From contig CALXOE010000024.1 in NCBI GenBank assembly GCA_944389935.1, positions 1-47,235 on the forward strand: DNA of 47,235 nt, written 5' to 3'. The notes beneath the pieces are model-generated. The model saw only the letters and a program-made list of their open reading frames with translations, had not been told where the DNA came from and did no database searches. Positions within the stretch are counted from its first letter, which is position 1; every line of letters begins with the position of its first letter. This document shows positions 16,304 through 25,035 of this stretch, piece by piece. The DNA comes from an uncultured Victivallis sp. (lineage in GTDB: Bacteria; Verrucomicrobiota; Lentisphaeria; Victivallales; Victivallaceae). The translations under genes were made by a program, and so were the position numbers.

Positions 16304-17662
16304 TTACTCGTACCGCAGCGCCTCGATCGGGTCAAGTTTCGACGCTTTCCATGCGGGGTAGAATCCGAAGACCAGCCCCACCGCCGCAGAAACCGCGACC
16401 GCCGCCAGCACCGCCTCCGGGCTCGACGCGATCGGCCAGCCGAGGTAGCGCTCCACCAGCAGCGCCGCACCATGTCCGAGCAGAATCCCGACCACCCCGC
16501 CGACCAGACAGAGCACCATCGATTCGATCAGAAACTGCTGCAGGATATCCCGCGACCGCGCGCCGACCGCCATGCGCAATCCGATCTCTCGCGTCCGTTC
16601 CGTCACCGAAACGAGCATGATGTTCATGATTCCGACGCCGCCGACGATGAGCGAAATCAGCGCCACTCCGAGCAGCAAATTCGTCATGACCGTCGTGGTA
16701 CCGGTCAGCATCTGCATGAATTCCGCCGAGTTGCGGATGTGAAAGTCGTCGTCCTCTCCGGGCTTGATGCGATGGCGTTCGCGCAGAAGCGTCGTCACCT
16801 CATCGATCGCCTCGTCGACTTTCTCCGGAGAAGTCGCAACCATCTGAATCATATCGATGTGAATGAACTTCGGCATCAGGAGCGTATCCGTTTCGAGATT
16901 CTCGTCCGGCTCCGGATAGAACGCCACCCCCTCGCCCGGATAGAGCGCACTCGGACTGGTCGCCGCCGTGCTGGTCGTGTCGGAGGCCTCTCCGGTCTTG
17001 AGCCCGGTCAGCCGCAGCCGCGTCGTGGTCCACGGCAGGATGATGACGTCATCCTCGTCCGACCCCATCATATTCGCGCCCTTGCTCTTCAACACGCCGA
17101 TGACCTTGAAAGCAGTGTCCTTGATCCGCAGCTCGCTGTCGATCGGAGAATTGCCCCCGAATACCTCGCGCACGATCGTCGTGCCGACCAGACAGACCGT
17201 CGCCCGGGAATTCGTCTCACGCAGCGTGAAGTTCCGCCCCTCTTCGACCTCCCAGTTACGGATGGTCAGAAAATCCGGCGCCGTCCCGGTGATCCGGCTC
17301 GGAGCGTAGTTCACGTTGCCAGAAATCACCTGATAGCCGCCCGCGTTCACCACCGGGACCGCCGTCCCGACCGACACACATTCCCGCAGAATCGCCTCGC
17401 AATCCTCCGGAGTGAGCGACATCCGGCTGCCCGATCCCTGGTTCACCCCGCCGCGGCGCGACGCGCCCGGCAGCACCAGAATCGTATTGGCCCCCATCTT
17501 TTCGATCGAACTCTGGATCGACTGTGACGATCCGGTTCCGATCTCCATCATCGTGATGACCGCCGCGATGCCGATCACGATTCCGAGCGTGGTCAGCAGC
17601 GCGCGGGTCGGATTGCGCAGCAGCGCCTTGAGCGCTACAACAATAGTACTTGCCACATTCAT
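16304..17662 (-). CDS. MacB-type ABC transporter permease
   Basis: A 452-residue inner-membrane permease of the MacB/FtsX class. It has one N-terminal membrane helix (about 20-42, ALLTTLGIVIGIAAVITM), a large periplasmic domain (about 45-325), and three C-terminal helices (about 325-355, 380-405, 415-440) with the FtsX-type VTERTREIGLRMAVGA segment. The separate ATPase upstream overlaps it by four bases (ATGA). Together with the adaptor it would form a MacA/MacB-like efflux or mechanotransmission complex; macrolides, peptides or lipoproteins are all possible cargo. Confidence 0.92.
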   Translation of the reverse strand: MNVASTIVVALKALLRNPTRALLTTLGIVIGIAAVITMMEIGTGSSQSIQSSIEKMGANTILVLPGASRRGGVNQGSGSRMSLTPEDCEAILRECVSVGTAVPVVNAGGYQVISGNVNYAPSRITGTAPDFLTIRNWEVEEGRNFTLRETNSRATVCLVGTTIVREVFGGNSPIDSELRIKDTAFKVIGVLKSKGANMMGSDEDDVIILPWTTTRLRLTGLKTGEASDTTSTAATSPSALYPGEGVAFYPEPDENLETDTLLMPKFIHIDMIQMVATSPEKVDEAIDEVTTLLRERHRIKPGEDDDFHIRNSAEFMQMLTGTTTVMTNLLLGVALISLIVGGVGIMNIMLVSVTERTREIGLRMAVGARSRDILQQFLIESMVLCLVGGVVGILLGHGAALLVERYLGWPIASSPEAVLAAVAVSAAVGLVFGFYPAWKASKLDPIEALRYE

Positions 17663-18363
17663 GCCGACACCGCCTTTCCCTCATACGTGCCCGCAACGAT
17701 CCGGCCGTCCTGCACGTGAATCTGCCGTTTCGCGTAGCCCGCGAGCTCCGCGGAGTGGGTCACGAGAATCACCGAGATCCCCTCTTCATTCAATTTCCCG
17801 AACATCTGCATAACCTCTTCGCTCGTGCGCGAATCGAGGTTGCCGGTCGGCTCGTCCGCAAACAGCACCGGCGGATGGTTGATGAGCGCCCGCGCGATCG
17901 CCACGCGCTGCTGCTGACCGCCGGAAAGCTGCGACGGATAATGGTGCATCCGTTCCGCGAGTCCGACCCGTTCGAGCATCTCCATCCCGCGACGGCGGCA
18001 CTCGCGCCGCGAGAGTCCGCCCGCGGTGTATGCCAGCGGCATAATCACGTTGTCGAGCGCACTCGTCCGCGGCAGAAGATTGAAGCTCTGGAACACGAAA
18101 CCGATCTTCTTGTTCCGCACCACAGCGCGACGGTCGCCGGAAGCGCTGCCGACCTCCTCGCCCTCGAGCAGATACTCTCCCGAGGTGGGACGGTCGAGAC
18201 AGCCGAGGATATTCATGAGCGTGCTTTTTCCGGAACCGGAGGCGCCCATCAATGCCACATACTCCCCTTTCTCGATCGAGAGCGTGATGCCTTTCAACAC
18301 CGGAACATCGATCTCGCCGAGAAAGTAGGTTTTGGTAATATCTTTCAATTCAATGAGTTTCAT
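17659..18363 (-). CDS. ABC transporter ATP-binding protein (MacB/LolD class)
   Basis: A 234-residue ATPase. Walker [10 protein letters not shown] is at 40-48 (K46), the signature LSGGQQQR at 146-153, Walker B LFAD170-E171 followed by PTGNLDS, the mark of the LolD/MacB group. It sits 18 bp after the adaptor gene, and its stop overlaps the permease start. It powers the permease encoded next to it. Confidence 0.95.
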   Translation of the reverse strand: MKLIELKDITKTYFLGEIDVPVLKGITLSIEKGEYVALMGASGSGKSTLMNILGCLDRPTSGEYLLEGEEVGSASGDRRAVVRNKKIGFVFQSFNLLPRTSALDNVIMPLAYTAGGLSRRECRRRGMEMLERVGLAERMHHYPSQLSGGQQQRVAIARALINHPPVLFADEPTGNLDSRTSEEVMQMFGKLNEEGISVILVTHSAELAGYAKRQIHVQDGRIVAGTYEGKAVSA

Positions 18364-18381
18364 GGGATGCCTCCCTGCACA

Positions 18382-19692
18382 TTACCGGCGTTTCGGCGGT
18401 TTCGGCAGGAACGGACTGCCGGCATTCGCCTCCGACTCCGGCGCCTCACTGGCGGCGACCTGCGTAGCGCCGGTCACGACCTGCATTCCCTCTTTGAGCT
18501 CGCCGGAAATGATCTCGGTCGAGATTCCGTCATTCAAGCCGATCGTGACTTTCAGCGGCCTGATTCCGCCCTCCTCGAGCACCCAGAGAAAACGCTCAGA
18601 GCTGTTGCGTTTGACGGCGGCAGCCTCTGCGGCGAGTTCCCGGTATTCCGGCGCAACGAGAGAGTTGTCCGGGAGATAACGCAGCGCGGCATTTGACACA
18701 GCCAGGACATTCTTACGTTCCGCGAGGATGAACTTCACGTTCGCGGTCAGGTAAGGCAGCAGCCGTCCGCTCGAGTTGTCGGTGCTGACTTCGACCACGT
18801 AGGTCACGACGTTCTGCGACATCGTCGCATTCAACCGGATCCGGTGCACCACCCCGACGAACGACTCGGTCGGAAACGCATCGACCGTGAACGTGACCGG
18901 CATACCCGGTTTGATCTGCCCGATATCAGCCTCGTTGACGGAAACCCAAACCTGCATTTTCGTCAAATCTTTCGCAATCAGGAAGATGCTCGACGCACTC
19001 ATGCTCGAGACCACCGTCTGGCCGACGCTGACCCGGCGGTCGATGATGACCCCGTCCACCGGCGAACTGATGATGCAGTAGTCGTAATTCTGTTTGGCCT
19101 TGTCGTACGACGCCTGGGCGCTTGCAAGTTCCGCCTCGGCCTGTGCGAGATTCGCCTTTCGCACCGAGATCGTCGCTACGGCCGAGTCGTATTCGGCCTT
19201 GTAGCTGTCGTAATCGCTCTTCGACATCGCATCCTTGGTCTGGAGAGTCTGCGCCCGTTCCCAGTTGCTTTGGGCGAGCAGCAGCTGCGCCTCCGCAAGG
19301 TCGATGTTCGCACTGGCTTCCTTGATGTTCGCCTCGGCCTGCAGTTTGCTCGCTTCGGCGGCGCGCATCTCCGCGGCGTAGACCGCATCGTCGATCCGCG
19401 CGAGGATCATTCCCTGCTTGACCTGCGAACCGTAGTCGACCGACTTGCCGTTCGCGTCGGTGCCGAACACGGCGATCTTGCCGCTCACCTGAGCTCCGAC
19501 GTTCACAAGCTCTTCCGGCTCAACGGTTCCAGTCGCACTGATCGTACTGGCCAGATCGCTTTTTTCAACCGCTTCGGTCTTGAAAACCGTCTTTGTCTTC
19601 TGACCGAACCAGCGCCGATATCCCCAGATTCCACCCCAGATCAGTGCGGCGAGAATCACCACCGTCAGACAGTAACGCAATAACTTCTTCAT
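18382..19692 (-). CDS. MacA-like periplasmic adaptor (HlyD/RND-type membrane fusion protein)
   Basis: A 436-residue adaptor with one N-terminal membrane anchor (about 5-25), a lipoyl-like half domain (GTVEPEELVNVGAQVSGKI), a long alpha-helical hairpin (about 85-195) and a second lipoyl/beta-barrel part (SSPVDGVIIDRRVSVGQTV). It should link the inner-membrane transporter to an outer-membrane exit channel, so the cell has two membranes. The start at 19692 is chosen over an upstream one at 19746 because the anchor follows directly and GGAG precedes it. It is first of three in the operon. Confidence 0.9.
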   Translation of the reverse strand: MKKLLRYCLTVVILAALIWGGIWGYRRWFGQKTKTVFKTEAVEKSDLASTISATGTVEPEELVNVGAQVSGKIAVFGTDANGKSVDYGSQVKQGMILARIDDAVYAAEMRAAEASKLQAEANIKEASANIDLAEAQLLLAQSNWERAQTLQTKDAMSKSDYDSYKAEYDSAVATISVRKANLAQAEAELASAQASYDKAKQNYDYCIISSPVDGVIIDRRVSVGQTVVSSMSASSIFLIAKDLTKMQVWVSVNEADIGQIKPGMPVTFTVDAFPTESFVGVVHRIRLNATMSQNVVTYVVEVSTDNSSGRLLPYLTANVKFILAERKNVLAVSNAALRYLPDNSLVAPEYRELAAEAAAVKRNSSERFLWVLEEGGIRPLKVTIGLNDGISTEIISGELKEGMQVVTGATQVAASEAPESEANAGSPFLPKPPKRR

Positions 19693-19825
19693 GTTTGCCC
19701 AGCTCCATTTTTCGATTGATGAAATCATCAGCATTGTTCGATGCAACGATTTTATACCGATGATAACGGATCATCCGTACTTTTTATTGTGCAGGAAGCG
19801 AGATTTTTGCCGGAATCATTTCCAT

Positions 19826-19854
19826 TTGCAATCCGACGCTTCCCATGATATAGT
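19826..19854 (+). promoter_or_regulatory. Candidate promoter for the small membrane protein
   Basis: TTGCAA (19826-19831), 17 bp, TATAGT (19849-19854). The ATG follows 5 bases later, so the message would be nearly leaderless. Confidence 0.4.
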
Positions 19855-19859
19855 AAAGC

Positions 19860-20240
19860 ATGTACATTCATTCGATCAAACCGTCCGGAGGAGCCGGATT
19901 CCGACTTCTTCTTTTTCTTCTGGTGTTCATGCTGCCGCTGATCGCGTATGTGGTCAACCATGTGAACTCCGGCAGCTTCATCTCGCCCGACATTCCGGAA
20001 CATCCCCACGCGACGACTCCTCACCGCGGTTCGGATGCGACTCCCTGCGCGGAGCTTCAGGAAGAGGAATTTGACGAAGCGATCATCCCGAAAGCGTTCC
20101 ACCATTTTCTCCCCGTCTTCGAGCCCCCGCAGCCGTTCCGTTTTGAAAATCCGGCGTATCGGCCGATTGCGACTGCCACGCTCTTCCCGCCCGGGGAGAT
20201 CCGCATCGCCGTCCCCGAATTCCCGGTCTTGCGCTGCTGA
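19860..20240 (+). CDS. Small membrane-anchored protein, unknown
   Basis: A 126-residue frame with one hydrophobic helix near the N terminus (LLLFLLVFMLPLIAYVV, about 16-32). It is followed by a polar, proline-rich region with an acidic patch (LQEEEFDEAI) and ends in PVLRC. It lacks known motifs. Codon use is like its neighbours and a promoter stands just before it, which support a real gene. The topology suggests an inner-membrane anchor with a soluble periplasmic tail. It is divergent from the MacA-like operon. It could still be a chance frame. Confidence 0.55.
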   Translation: MYIHSIKPSGGAGFRLLLFLLVFMLPLIAYVVNHVNSGSFISPDIPEHPHATTPHRGSDATPCAELQEEEFDEAIIPKAFHHFLPVFEPPQPFRFENPAYRPIATATLFPPGEIRIAVPEFPVLRC

Positions 20241-20341
20241 TCGTCTCACGCCATCTTTTTTTCATGCGACGGGGGATGGGATTCCCACTCTCCGCCGTCT
20301 TTGTATTTTTTTGGACTCAGGCAAAAGACATTCATTCAGTC

Positions 20342-21277
20342 ATGGTATACAAATCTCTCAAACGGAAGCAGCGCAAAAACCCGAACTCCCAGGAAATCGG
20401 CTTGCGCATCGCGAACATTTTCGGACGTTATTTTCTGAAAACCGAACATCTTCACTACGGCTACTGGCCCGGCGATCTGCCGGTCACGCTGGAAAATCTG
20501 CCGAAAGCGCAGGACCTTTACGCGGAATTTCTCCGCAGCAACATTCCGGAGGGCGTGTCGAGCATCCTCGACATCGGCTGCGGCACCGGACACAATGCCG
20601 AAGTGCTGCTGAAAAGCGGCTATCAGGTTGACTGCGTCTCTCCGAGTCCCTATCTCTCCGGCATCGTCCGGGAGAAACTCGAGGGACGCGGGACTCTCTA
20701 CGAATGCACATTTGAAACGATCCCCGCGGGAAAGAAGTACGACTGCCTGCTCTTCAGCGAAAGTTTTCAGTACATCGATCTCGATACGGTCTTCGCACGC
20801 ATGCCGGAGTTCCTCAATCCCGGCGGAAGCGTCATCATCTGCGATTTTTTCCGCATTCCGGGCGCCGGCACGAGCGCCATGGGCGGCGGTCATCGGCTCA
20901 GCCGTTTCCGCGAAAAACTCGACGCCTCCTCTTTCACCCTGTGCCGGGAGGTGGACATCACGGAGAATACCGCTCCGAATCTTCAACTCGTCAACGAGGC
21001 GCTTCAGCAGGTCGCCGTTCCGATCCGCGACCTGGTCATCGACGAATTATCGAGCCGGCATCGCTGGATCTGGCTGCCCGGAAAATGGATCGGGCGGCTC
21101 TTCTGGAGCCGCAAACTCGACAAACTCGATTACAAATATTTCAGCGGCTCGCGCAACGCCGAAAACTTCAAGGCACACAAACGCTACTGCCTCTTTGTCC
21201 TCAAGGAGAAAGGCAATCGGATTCCGGAATCGGCCGCAATCACTCCTCCGGCCGAACCGGACGGCGCAGCGTCTTGA
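20342..21277 (+). CDS. Class I SAM-dependent methyltransferase
   Basis: A 311-residue methyltransferase with SAM-binding motif I ILDIGCGTGHN (LDIGCGTG at 76-83) and the HLHYGYW segment (37-43) that precedes it in enzymes methylating small molecules or lipids. A motif II/III region (VIICDFFRIPG) follows. The substrate is unknown. A basic C-terminal region (about 225-290) is unusual and could contact a membrane or acidic partner. ATG 20342 is preferred over 20264, which would add a hydrophobic stretch out of keeping with the family. The 3' end overlaps the ArfB-like gene on the other strand by 38 bp. Confidence 0.85.
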   Translation: MVYKSLKRKQRKNPNSQEIGLRIANIFGRYFLKTEHLHYGYWPGDLPVTLENLPKAQDLYAEFLRSNIPEGVSSILDIGCGTGHNAEVLLKSGYQVDCVSPSPYLSGIVREKLEGRGTLYECTFETIPAGKKYDCLLFSESFQYIDLDTVFARMPEFLNPGGSVIICDFFRIPGAGTSAMGGGHRLSRFREKLDASSFTLCREVDITENTAPNLQLVNEALQQVAVPIRDLVIDELSSRHRWIWLPGKWIGRLFWSRKLDKLDYKYFSGSRNAENFKAHKRYCLFVLKEKGNRIPESAAITPPAEPDGAAS

Positions 21278-21659
21278 TTGCGGAGCGGCGTTCTTTCGAC
21301 TCGAGCCGCCGCGCGATCGAGGCTTTCGTCGGCTTCGTCGCACGGCGCATCTTCCGGACCGTCAGCGCCGCCGCAACCAGTGCGGAGAGTTTCGCCTCGG
21401 CGGCGCGACGGTTCAGATACTGCGAACGCTCTTCACGGGCCGTCACGACAAGTTCCCCGGCCGCATTCAGCCGGTCTCCGAGCCGCGCGAGCAGCCGCTC
21501 CCGGAACGGCTCCGGAATCGACACGGAATCCCGCACGTTCCAGCTCAGACGCACCGCCGTGCAGACCTTGTTCACATTCTGACCGCCGGGGCCGCCGGAC
21601 TGGGCAAACTGCCACTCCAGTTCCGAATCCGGGACGAAAATTTTCCCCGCGAGCAGCAT
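21240..21659 (-). CDS. arfB: ArfB-type peptidyl-tRNA hydrolase (ribosome rescue)
   Basis: A 139-residue protein of the ArfB/YaeJ class. It contains the release-factor GGQ motif (G25-G26-Q27 in SGGPGGQNVNKV) that hydrolyses peptidyl-tRNA, and a basic C-terminal tail (about 105-139, RKMRRATKPTKAS) that enters the empty mRNA channel of stalled ribosomes. It lacks codon-recognition domains, so it is not a standard release factor. The start ATG 21659 stands one base after the stop of the upstream gene (TGAAATG), so the two are translationally coupled. Confidence 0.9.
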   Translation of the reverse strand: MLLAGKIFVPDSELEWQFAQSGGPGGQNVNKVCTAVRLSWNVRDSVSIPEPFRERLLARLGDRLNAAGELVVTAREERSQYLNRRAAEAKLSALVAAALTVRKMRRATKPTKASIARRLESKERRSAIKTLRRPVRPEE

Positions 21660-21660
21660 T

Positions 21661-22410
21661 TCAGCGCACGAACTCCCGGAAGAGTGCAAGCCATCTGGTC
21701 CACAGCTCTTCCGCGCCCGCCGCTCCCGGCGGCGCCTCGACCCCCGGCGCGACACGCCACGCCGAACAGAGAAACAGGTCGACCCACATGAACTGTTCCT
21801 CATTCAGGAACTTCATCGCCTCCCCGAAACTCTTCCAGTCACGCACTTTGTTCAGGAACTTCATGCTCATCGCGTCGCGCCGCGCGCTCTGCACCCGGAT
21901 CGAGTTGTCCGCCGGATCGTGCACGAGCGTATAGCGATCCTTTTTGCGCAGCTCAGAATCGGGGTTGAAGAGTCCGGGATCGTCGACATATCCGCCCTCG
22001 AAGATCAGCTCCACCGGGCGGCCGAGCGCGGCGGCTCCCTCCCGCACTTTTTCCTGCAGAACCCCCGACTCCACTGCAGGATAGAACGTGTGCCACCCCC
22101 ACGAGCCGTCCATCAGAAGCCGGCGTCCCTTTTTCGTCGGATAGACCTTCTTCAACATCGGATCAAGTCCTTTGGCCAGATAGAGTCCGCACCGGATCGG
22201 ATTGCGCACCTTTTCATCCCACGTGAAAAAGTATTTCCCGAACTTGAAGAACGGCAGCTCCAGTGACGGCACGATCCACCAGTCCGTCAGCGACGGCGAA
22301 TAGTGGTTGAACGGACGACGCACAATGCGCCCACCCTCCGGCGGAATCACCGCCTCAATCCCCTCGCACATCCGGCGGGGGGAGAGATAAATTGAATATG
22401 GAAGTTCCAT
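21661..22410 (-). CDS. Conserved-looking protein of unknown function
   Basis: A 249-residue soluble protein without signal peptide or membrane helix. It is rich in aromatic residues (DGSWGWHTFYPAV, NHYSPSLTDWW, FFKFGKYFFTWDEK). It has no motif I recognise. The start is preceded by AAAGGA. It is the first gene of a pair with the ArfB-like protein, which suggests shared expression rather than proven shared function. Base and codon use match the neighbours. Confidence 0.75.
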   Translation of the reverse strand: MELPYSIYLSPRRMCEGIEAVIPPEGGRIVRRPFNHYSPSLTDWWIVPSLELPFFKFGKYFFTWDEKVRNPIRCGLYLAKGLDPMLKKVYPTKKGRRLLMDGSWGWHTFYPAVESGVLQEKVREGAAALGRPVELIFEGGYVDDPGLFNPDSELRKKDRYTLVHDPADNSIRVQSARRDAMSMKFLNKVRDWKSFGEAMKFLNEEQFMWVDLFLCSAWRVAPGVEAPPGAAGAEELWTRWLALFREFVR

Positions 22411-22457
22411 AAATTCCTTTCAGAATGAAAACGTTACGTCTCTTCAACAGACGTGCG

Positions 22458-23810
22458 TCACAGCGAAATTCCCTTGAGCTTCTGGTAGAGACTGACCGCG
22501 TAGGAGTCAGTCATGCCCGAGACGTAGTCGAGCACCCGCAGCAGCCGCAGATAGGAACTGCGCCGCCACTCCGCATCCGCGAGATTCGCCTCCATATCCG
22601 GCAGCAGCGCGGACAGCCGCCGGCTGCGGAACGACGCGCGTTTGCCGCCGTCCGCCTCGAGCGCCATCTCATTTACGCACGGGACGAAGATGTCCAGCAT
22701 ACCGGAAACCATCTCGAACCCGGCACCGATCACCTCCGCCACCGCGCGGTGCTGATAAATATCCCGCGTACTGCGCCGTTCGATGCTCCGCAACGGCTCC
22801 TGACAGTCGACGTAGGCGAGCAGCGGTTTTTCGAGCGTTCCATTCAACAACTCGTCGTGATGGTCGATGAACACCTGCGTGCATTTCCGAACCAGTTTGC
22901 CGATCACCTGCGCACGCAGAAACTCCGCCTTGCGCAGCGGCGAATCGATCGTAGCGACATACTCCGCAGAACGCTCGGAGTCGATGATCTCAAGGAACAG
23001 CCGTTCCAGCTCCTGGTAACTCACGAGCCCGAGCCGCTGCCCGTCCTCGAAATCGACAATGCGGTAGGCGATGTCATCCGCCGCCTCGACCAGATACGCG
23101 AGCGGATGCCGCTGCCACGCATCCGGACCGACCGGAATCAGCCCCGTGTGTTCGGCCATCTCCCGGAAAAGCGCCTCCTCCGAACGGAAGAAATTGAACT
23201 TCTTACCCGCCACGCCGCCGGGTTTCACCGACACACGCGAAGCACACGGATATTTTGCAAAAGCCGCCAGCGTCGCGCAGGTCAGCTGCATGCCGCCGGT
23301 CTGGTCGGGCATTTCAAGCCGGGTCAGTACCCGGAATCCCTGTGCGTTGCCTTCGTAAAACTCGAAATCGGCCGCTTCGTACTCATTCATCACGTCCCGC
23401 ATCGCGCGACCGACCGGAGAGTGCGTAAACCAGTGGCGGATCGCCTCCTCGCCCGCGTGACCGAGCGGCGGATTGCCGATGTCGTGCGCGAGCGCCGCCG
23501 CCGCTACCGCCGCGCCGACGTCGCTCGGCTGCGCCTCACCGAGATCGAAATTCTCCCGCAGGAACACTCCCGCCGCGCTGCCGAGCGAACGCCCCACCGA
23601 ACTCGCCTCGAGACTGTGCGTGAGCCGGGTGCGGACATAGTCGGTCTTAGCCAGCGGAAACACCTGCGTCTTGTCCTGAAGCCGTCGGAACGAACCGGAA
23701 AAGACGATCCGGTCGAAATCACGTTGAAACGGCGAACGCGCCTGCGAAATCTCCCCGGGCCGCGAACTGCCGACCCGGTGGGGAGACAAAAGTTTTTTCC
23801 ATTCCATCAT
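22458..23810 (-). CDS. dgt: dGTP triphosphohydrolase (HD domain)
   Basis: A 450-residue HD-domain enzyme that splits dNTPs, typically dGTP, into nucleoside and triphosphate. It has FRRLQDKTQVFPL (about 41-53), the first metal ligand H65 in RTRLTHSLE, and the HD pair H109-D110 in LAHDIGNPPLGH with H118. Later ADDIAYRIVDFED supplies the last metal aspartate. The length fits the family. The start is uncertain among ATGs at 23837, 23810 and 23807; the last two agree best with family N termini. Confidence 0.9.
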   Translation of the reverse strand: MMEWKKLLSPHRVGSSRPGEISQARSPFQRDFDRIVFSGSFRRLQDKTQVFPLAKTDYVRTRLTHSLEASSVGRSLGSAAGVFLRENFDLGEAQPSDVGAAVAAAALAHDIGNPPLGHAGEEAIRHWFTHSPVGRAMRDVMNEYEAADFEFYEGNAQGFRVLTRLEMPDQTGGMQLTCATLAAFAKYPCASRVSVKPGGVAGKKFNFFRSEEALFREMAEHTGLIPVGPDAWQRHPLAYLVEAADDIAYRIVDFEDGQRLGLVSYQELERLFLEIIDSERSAEYVATIDSPLRKAEFLRAQVIGKLVRKCTQVFIDHHDELLNGTLEKPLLAYVDCQEPLRSIERRSTRDIYQHRAVAEVIGAGFEMVSGMLDIFVPCVNEMALEADGGKRASFRSRRLSALLPDMEANLADAEWRRSSYLRLLRVLDYVSGMTDSYAVSLYQKLKGISL

Positions 23811-23904
23811 CGTAGCAATCACTCCATGCCGATTCATGAACCTCTCTGGAATATACTCCCGGCACGCCCGATTGCAAGTCTCCAGAACAGAAACGAAACG
23901 AAAA

Positions 23905-25035
23905 TCACCCCCCCTGCCCCGCCGGTGGCGACGCTTCACGACGGGCATCCTCCTCCGAGGTCATGTTCAGAATCGTGTAGATCACCGGCTCACGCCCCGT
24001 GACAATCGCAAAATCTGCACTGGACCCGAGTTTGAGCGGCCGCCCCTGACTGTCGATCGTAACCTCGACCGGATAGCGCGTCGCATTCGTATCCGGATCC
24101 TGAATCGGCGTATCGTAAACCCGGTCCACGCTGCCGTAGAACGACCCGTATTCCAGCCGGTTGAACACGCCGCTGGAGATCCGCACGCTCTGGCCGATGC
24201 GCACTTTGCGCACCACCGTCTCGTCGACATAGGCGATTCCCTTGAGCGTCGTCCCCGCCGACATTCGCGCGGCGAGCTCCCCTTTCTGCACGTAAGTCGA
24301 GTATTTGCACGGCAGCGTCACGAGACGGCCGTCGCTCGGCGCCACGATCCGGCATTCGCGAATCCGCCGTTCCACGAGCTTCAGCGCCGCCCGGCGGCTT
24401 GCGATCTTCGCCTGAACGAGGTCGATGTCGCGCTCCGCCTTTTCGATGTTCCGTTCGCCGACTCCGCTGCGCACCATCTCCAGATTCTCCCGGGCGCGCG
24501 CGAGTTCCCCCTGCGCTTTGATGTTTTCGATCTCGGCATCCTCGAACTCGCGCTTTGAAATCGCGTTGTTGGTCGAGAGTTTCAACGACCGGTTCAACCG
24601 CGCCTGCGTGCGCTGTGCCTTGTCCGTGCTTTCCCGCAAATTCGTCTCGGCGTACCAGAGCTCTTTCGGCAGCGGATTGGTCCGGAGCGCTTCGAGCTCG
24701 GCTTTCTTCACTTCGAGCTCGGCCTCATACTCGCGGATTTCAGACTCGATGCGAACCTGTTCCTCTTCGTACTCAATCGCGTCGACCTGCGCGATGACGT
24801 CTCCCTCTTTAACATCATCCCCCTCGTCGAAATTCAGGCGGACCACCCGTCCGTCGAGGTGACTGATGACATCGTAGGTGATCTCCGACGCAATCTTCCC
24901 TTTCGCGTAAATCACATCCTCGATCTCAATCAGAAACAGTGAAATGATTCCGCCGATCACCAGCAGCACCAGCGAGAATCCGATGATGGTCAACAATCTG
25001 AGCTTTCCCCGCAAACCGCCCTGATGCGTCTTCAT
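23905..25035 (-). CDS. HlyD-type membrane fusion protein of an ABC exporter
   Basis: A 376-residue adaptor with an N-terminal membrane helix (about 15-36), a short lipoyl part (ISHLDGRVVRLNFDEGDDVKEG, residues about 57-78), a long coiled-coil hairpin (about 83-215) rich in Glu, Arg and Lys, and the returning lipoyl half (IVAPSDGRLVTL). It starts by ATGA overlap with the ABC exporter gene. The pair probably exports a peptide, lipid or glycan; no outer-membrane channel gene lies in the window. Confidence 0.88.
   Translation of the reverse strand: MKTHQGGLRGKLRLLTIIGFSLVLLVIGGIISLFLIEIEDVIYAKGKIASEITYDVISHLDGRVVRLNFDEGDDVKEGDVIAQVDAIEYEEEQVRIESEIREYEAELEVKKAELEALRTNPLPKELWYAETNLRESTDKAQRTQARLNRSLKLSTNNAISKREFEDAEIENIKAQGELARARENLEMVRSGVGERNIEKAERDIDLVQAKIASRRAALKLVERRIRECRIVAPSDGRLVTLPCKYSTYVQKGELAARMSAGTTLKGIAYVDETVVRKVRIGQSVRISSGVFNRLEYGSFYGSVDRVYDTPIQDPDTNATRYPVEVTIDSQGRPLKLGSSADFAIVTGREPVIYTILNMTSEEDARREASPPAGQGG

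Noticed and set aside
22425..24002. Plus-strand frame of 525 codons opposite dGTPase
   Set aside because: Arg/His-rich translation without motifs, mirror of the real HD-domain gene.
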